Assembly (NCBI RefSeq): GCF_040049295.1
Contig: NZ_JBDZDQ010000001.1
Span: 1,302,001 to 1,366,000, forward strand
DNA from: Sphingomonas sp. KR3-1
GTDB taxonomy: Bacteria > Pseudomonadota > Alphaproteobacteria > Sphingomonadales > Sphingomonadaceae
Direction of reading: 5' to 3'
DNA length: 64,000 nt
The translations under genes and the position numbers were made by a program. The notes beneath the pieces are model-generated. The model saw only the letters and a list, made by a program, of their open reading frames with translations. It was not told where the DNA came from and ran no database searches. This document shows, in pieces, positions 60,492 through 64,000 of the stretch. Positions within the stretch are counted from its first letter, which is position 1. Each line of letters starts with the position of its first letter.

Positions 60492-62351
60492 ATGACCGAA
60501 CTCACTCGCCGCGAAGCGCTGGGCGCCGCCGCGCTCGCATCGCTAGCCGCCGCCCTGCCCGCCTGGGCACAGGAGACCAAGATGGCCACGCCGATGTGGG
60601 ACCTGACCGAACTCTATCCCAACGACGCCGCCTGGGAAGCCGCCCGCAAGCAGATGCTCGCCGCCATCCCCGGTCTCGCCAGGTACAAGGGCCGGCTCGG
60701 CGAGAGCGCCGATGTGCTGGCCGAGGCGATGAGCCTCCAATCCGATCTGGGCCGCACGCTCGGCCGCATCTACACCTATGTCAGCCTGAAGGGCGACGAG
60801 GACGTCCGCGTCTCCGCCAACCAGGAGCGGCTCGCCCAGGCCCGCGACCTGTTCACGGCGTTCGGCGAAGCCAATTCCTGGTTCTCGCCCGAGCTGCTGA
60901 CGCTCGGCAAGGCGAAGATCGACAGCTATCTCGCCGCCAACCAGACGCTGCGCACGCGCTTCGACTTCGCGCTCGCCGATGCGCTGCGCGAGGCCCAGCA
61001 CACGCTTTCCGCCGAGAGCGAGGCGATCCTCGCCAGCGCCGGCTCGCCGCTCGCCGCGCCGGGCGAGATCTCGGGCCAGCTGCGCTCGTCCGACATTCCC
61101 TGGCCGACGATCACGCTGTCGACCGGCAAGTCGGTCCGCCTCGATTCGCAGGGCTATACGCTCAACCGCGACGCGCCCAACCGCGAGGACCGCAAGGCGG
61201 TGTTCGACGCGTTCTGGAGCGAGCACGGCAAGTTCAAGAGCTCGTTCGGCGCGACCTATGGCGCCAAGGTGCGCGGCGACATCTTCTATGCCAAGGCGCG
61301 CAAATACCCGACGTCGCTGGCGCGCGCGCTTTCGGGCAACAATGTGCCGGAAGCCGTCTATCGCACGCTGGTGGCCGAGGCGAACAAGGGGCTGCCCCAG
61401 CTCCACCGCTATTTCGAGCTGCGCCGCAAGATGCTCAAGCTGCCGGACCTCGGCTATTACGACATCTATCCGCCGCTCGTGTCGCTCGACCGCACCTATA
61501 CGCTCGAGCAGATGCGCGCGACCACGCTGGAAGCGGTGAAGCCGCTCGGCGCCGACTACCAGGCGCGCATCGCCAAGGCGACCGCGGCGAAGTGGATGGA
61601 TCCCTGGCCCCGCGAGGGCAAGCGCCCGGGCGCCTATATGAACCCCGGCGCCTATGACGTGCACCCCTATCTGCTGCTCAACCTGAGCGACAAATATGAT
61701 GGGCTGACCACCTTCGCGCACGAATGGGGCCATGCGCTCCACTCGCTGCTCGCCAATGCGACGCAGGTCTACGACAAGTCGGACTATCCGATCTTCCTCG
61801 CCGAGATCGCCTCGACCTGCAACGAGCAGCTGCTCGCGGCGCACATGCTGAAGAACGCCAAGACCAAGGAGGAGAAGCTCTTCTATCTCGGTCAGCAGAT
61901 GGAGAATTATCGCGGCACCTTCTACCGCCAGACGATGTTCGCCGAGTTCGAGCTCAAGGCGCACGACATGGCGGAGGCGGGCGAAGGCCTGTCGGGCGAG
62001 AAGTTCACCAAGGTCTATTTCGACCTGCTGCGGACCTATCACGGGCCGAACATGATCCTCGAGCCGAGCTATGGGAACGAGTGGGCCTATATCCCGCACT
62101 TCTACAACAGCTTCTACGTCTACCAGTACGCCACCTGCATCTCTGCGGCGACCTTCTTCGCGCAGTCGATCCTGAGGGGCGGCGCGAAGGAGCGCGACAA
62201 TTACCTGTCGGTGCTGAAGGCGGGCGGCTCGGACTATCCGACCGAGATCCTGAAGCGCGCCGGCCTCGATATGGCGAGCCCGGCACCGTATCAGGCGCTG
62301 ATCGCCGACTTCAAGAACGTGCTCGACCAGGCCGAGGCGCTGATCGGCTAG
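60492..62351 (+). CDS. pepF: M3 family oligoendopeptidase F
   Basis: 619 aa. The N-terminus carries TRREALGAAALASLAAALPAWA, which looks like a Tat or Sec signal (a single RR), so it is probably exported although PepF is usually cytoplasmic. The zinc motif is FAHEWGHALHSLLAN (HEWGH about 410-414), with the third ligand in AEIASTCNEQLL (Glu about 440). Mature length and MWDLTELYP opening agree with PepF/M3B. It cuts 7-17-residue oligopeptides. Confidence 0.93.
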   Translation: MTELTRREALGAAALASLAAALPAWAQETKMATPMWDLTELYPNDAAWEAARKQMLAAIPGLARYKGRLGESADVLAEAMSLQSDLGRTLGRIYTYVSLKGDEDVRVSANQERLAQARDLFTAFGEANSWFSPELLTLGKAKIDSYLAANQTLRTRFDFALADALREAQHTLSAESEAILASAGSPLAAPGEISGQLRSSDIPWPTITLSTGKSVRLDSQGYTLNRDAPNREDRKAVFDAFWSEHGKFKSSFGATYGAKVRGDIFYAKARKYPTSLARALSGNNVPEAVYRTLVAEANKGLPQLHRYFELRRKMLKLPDLGYYDIYPPLVSLDRTYTLEQMRATTLEAVKPLGADYQARIAKATAAKWMDPWPREGKRPGAYMNPGAYDVHPYLLLNLSDKYDGLTTFAHEWGHALHSLLANATQVYDKSDYPIFLAEIASTCNEQLLAAHMLKNAKTKEEKLFYLGQQMENYRGTFYRQTMFAEFELKAHDMAEAGEGLSGEKFTKVYFDLLRTYHGPNMILEPSYGNEWAYIPHFYNSFYVYQYATCISAATFFAQSILRGGAKERDNYLSVLKAGGSDYPTEILKRAGLDMASPAPYQALIADFKNVLDQAEALIG

Positions 62352-62373
62352 CCCATCGACGCTGCTGGCCCGC

Positions 62374-62961
62374 TCATCCTGCGAGCCGGGCCAGCAGCCA
62401 GTCGTCGGCGACCATGTCGAGCACGAGGTGGACGCGCGCGGTGTCGCCGCGATTGTCCACGCTGTGCGGATCGGCGAGGCGCAGATACCAGGTCTCGCCC
62501 GCCGCCATCGTCACCCGCGTGCCGTTGAGCCGGAAGTCGACCTGGTCGTTGGTCAGGACGGGAACGTGGATCCGCGCAAAGCCGTCGGCAACGTCGAGGT
62601 CGGGGTCGCTGTGCTGCTTGATCACCGATCCCGGCGCGAGCCGCATCAGCCGCACCGAGCGGACCGGGCTCGCAAAGGCGTCGATCACCGCGGAGAGCGC
62701 GGGCATCCGGGCGCGCCAGGGGGTATCGACGAATTCGGTGGCGCCGGGAGCGGAGTAGATCATCTGGATCGGGTGCCGGGCCTCGGCGGAGGCGCGCAGA
62801 GCGAGCGCGCTCCACTCCCCGTCGTAATTCTGCTTGACGAAATGCTCGGTCCAGTCGCCGCGCTCGAGGGCGACGAGGTCCGCGGCAAGCGGGGCCGGAT
62901 CGAAGCGCATCGCCAGCCGGACCCGATCCGGGATCGGCAATTGTGCGTGCGCGGTCGCCAT
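62374..62961 (-). CDS. Aspartyl/asparaginyl beta-hydroxylase (AspH) family protein
   Basis: About 195 aa from ATG 62961 (GTG at 62976 is an alternative). The 2-oxoglutarate/Fe fold is visible: RLMRLAPGSVIKQHSDPDLD (His of the iron site, then HxD-type), IHVPVLTNDQVDFRLNG (2-oxoglutarate strand), GETWYLRLADPHSVDNRGDT (second His) and ARVHLVLDMV (Arg that binds the cosubstrate). It hydroxylates Asp/Asn residues or free amino acids. It is divergent, 44 bp apart, from a sulfotransferase gene, which suggests joint action on a peptide. Confidence 0.85.
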   Translation of the reverse strand: MATAHAQLPIPDRVRLAMRFDPAPLAADLVALERGDWTEHFVKQNYDGEWSALALRASAEARHPIQMIYSAPGATEFVDTPWRARMPALSAVIDAFASPVRSVRLMRLAPGSVIKQHSDPDLDVADGFARIHVPVLTNDQVDFRLNGTRVTMAAGETWYLRLADPHSVDNRGDTARVHLVLDMVADDWLLARLAG

Positions 62962-63005
62962 ATTAGCCTGCCCCACTCCTTCCCGGCCGAGGCTTATCCG
63001 ACCCC

Positions 63006-64000
63006 GTGACGAATGCCAAATCCGCCCTCGCCGCCTTCCGCGCCGCCGTGCTGGCCGATCCGGCCGCGGCGCAGTATCTCGCCGAACCGATACGGCCCGA
63101 TATTTTCGAGGCGCGCGCCTGCGCCTGGGCGGCGGCGCAGGGCGTCGGCCTCAGCCCAGCCATGCTCCAGGACACGGTTGCCGAGCCGCATCTGCTCGAC
63201 GCGTTGCCGCCGCTCGGCTGGCTGCCCGCGAAGATGGTGCAAGAAAACGCGATCGAATGGCTCCATTTCGCCGGCGTGGTACCCAATCATCCCTTCTTCG
63301 AGGAAGCGGTGCAGGAAGCCGCGGTGCGCCCGCTCAACCGGCTGCTGCGGCTGCGCACCTCGCTCGACACGCTGATCGCCGCGCCGCGCGATCCCGGCTT
63401 CGCCCCGGCGGGCTTCGTCTTCCACATGTCCCGCTGCGGCTCGACGCTGGTCTCGCGCATGCTCGGCGCCGCGCCCGGCCAAGTCTCGCTCTCCGAGCCG
63501 CCGCCGCTCGACGCGCTGGTCCGCACCCCCTTCGCGGATATCGGCTACCAGGTGGAAGCACTGCAGGCACTGGTCCACGCCTGGGGCCGCGGCGCCGACC
63601 GGCTCTTCGTCAAGCTGGATTCCTGGCACACCCGCGCGCTGCCGCTGCTGCGCCGCGCCTTCCCGGAAGTCCCCTGGATCTTCCTGCACCGCGATCCGGT
63701 CGAAGTCCTGGTCTCGCACCGGCGGATGCGTGGCATGCATACCGCGCCGGGGGTGATCCCGCTCGACTGGTTCGGCCTGCCGCCGGAAGATGCCACCCTG
63801 CCCGAGGCGGAGTTCGTCGCGCGGATACTCGCCCGGATCTGCGAACCGGCAATGGCGCATGCGCCCGATGGCGGCCTTGTCGTCGACTATGCCGCGCTGC
63901 CGGACGCCTTCTTCACCCGCATCCTGCCGCATTTCGGGATCGTGCCGGACGATGCTGCGCGCGCCGCGATGGCGGCCGCGGCCGGACGCAACGCCAAGGC
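63006..64000 (+). CDS. Sulfotransferase-like protein with Nif11-like N-terminus (partial, 3' end outside)
   Basis: 331 codons from GTG 63006 to the window end without a stop. Residues 4-58 (SALAAFRAAVLADPAAAQYL, then ACAWAAAQGVGLSPAMLQDT) resemble Nif11 leader domains of RiPP precursors: F-x-x-x-V-x-x-DP..L, then A-x-x-x-G-x-x-L-(S/T). Residues about 70-125 are a short unknown module (WLHFAGVVPNHPFFEEAVQE). From about 137 comes a sulfotransferase fold: FHMSRCGSTLVSRML as the PAPS loop, RRAFPEVPWIFLHRDPVEVL as the 3'-phosphate motif. Full function is uncertain. Confidence 0.75.
   Translation, partial: MTNAKSALAAFRAAVLADPAAAQYLAEPIRPDIFEARACAWAAAQGVGLSPAMLQDTVAEPHLLDALPPLGWLPAKMVQENAIEWLHFAGVVPNHPFFEEAVQEAAVRPLNRLLRLRTSLDTLIAAPRDPGFAPAGFVFHMSRCGSTLVSRMLGAAPGQVSLSEPPPLDALVRTPFADIGYQVEALQALVHAWGRGADRLFVKLDSWHTRALPLLRRAFPEVPWIFLHRDPVEVLVSHRRMRGMHTAPGVIPLDWFGLPPEDATLPEAEFVARILARICEPAMAHAPDGGLVVDYAALPDAFFTRILPHFGIVPDDAARAAMAAAAGRNAK

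Overview
The window is a GC-rich, densely coded chromosome segment. Its gene content and style point to an alphaproteobacterium of the Sphingomonas group: a NodT-type efflux outer-membrane lipoprotein, sdhCDA plus a separate sdhB, an mdh...sucD-sucA-sucB-lpd TCA block, POT and M13 peptide-handling genes, CIRCE-controlled groESL, and many short intergenic palindromes with a CCCCGC-GAAA-GCGGGG core. This assignment rests on remembered gene families and organisation; no search was run. No rRNA, tRNA, CRISPR array, prophage or complete classical IS was seen.

Layout. 1-6442: start of an exported protein (minus), an xdhC/mocA-like molybdenum-cofactor pair (plus), then a minus-strand tripartite MacAB/TolC-like efflux operon. 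6484-12537: acetyl-CoA synthetase, macro-domain protein, M13 metallopeptidase, a spermidine-synthase-like protein and a putative 37-aa peptide. 12662-19134: POT transporter, nitroreductase, YtrA-type GntR regulator, signal peptidase I, a small monooxygenase-like protein, an alpha/beta hydrolase with a DUF2459 protein, and phenylalanine hydroxylase. 19143-19511: a 369-bp unit made almost only of a GIY-YIG nuclease gene between perfect 31-bp inverted repeats. 19519-24773: prmA, a membrane-anchored unknown, an SDR, and two tandem soluble chemoreceptors. 24944-32321: succinate dehydrogenase, with sdhCDA separated from sdhB by about 4 kb. The gap holds an AT-rich ECF-S-like membrane gene, a membrane protein, a C13 (caspase-fold) protease and a membrane-anchored ClpP-like protease.

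32318-39264: thioesterase, zapE, a GH2 glycosidase, an HTH regulator divergent from a VOC protein, a YgiC/YgiB-like pair and two small proteins. 39425-48232: mdh, two secreted unknowns, sucD, sucA, sucB and lpd. sucC is not here. 48421-56762: two unknowns, then many small genes packed with 4-bp overlaps (GFA, DUF1275, TRIC channel, TPR, STAS, GNAT), sppA, and a two-partner-secretion TpsB transporter downstream of a repeat-rich lipoprotein. 57894-60112: groESL with a readable promoter, CIRCE operator, terminator and a 12-bp tandem repeat. 60191-64000: a small Cys-rich protein, an M3 oligopeptidase, an AspH-type hydroxylase and, divergently, a sulfotransferase whose N-terminus resembles Nif11 leader domains.

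Together the central genes supply most of the TCA cycle from 2-oxoglutarate to oxaloacetate, acetate activation, peptide uptake and breakdown, and envelope protein quality control. The most unusual points are the compact GIY-YIG/inverted-repeat unit, the paired AspH/sulfotransferase locus, the split sdh locus with its protease pair, and the two chemoreceptors whose globin-like domains seem to lack the haem-ligating His.
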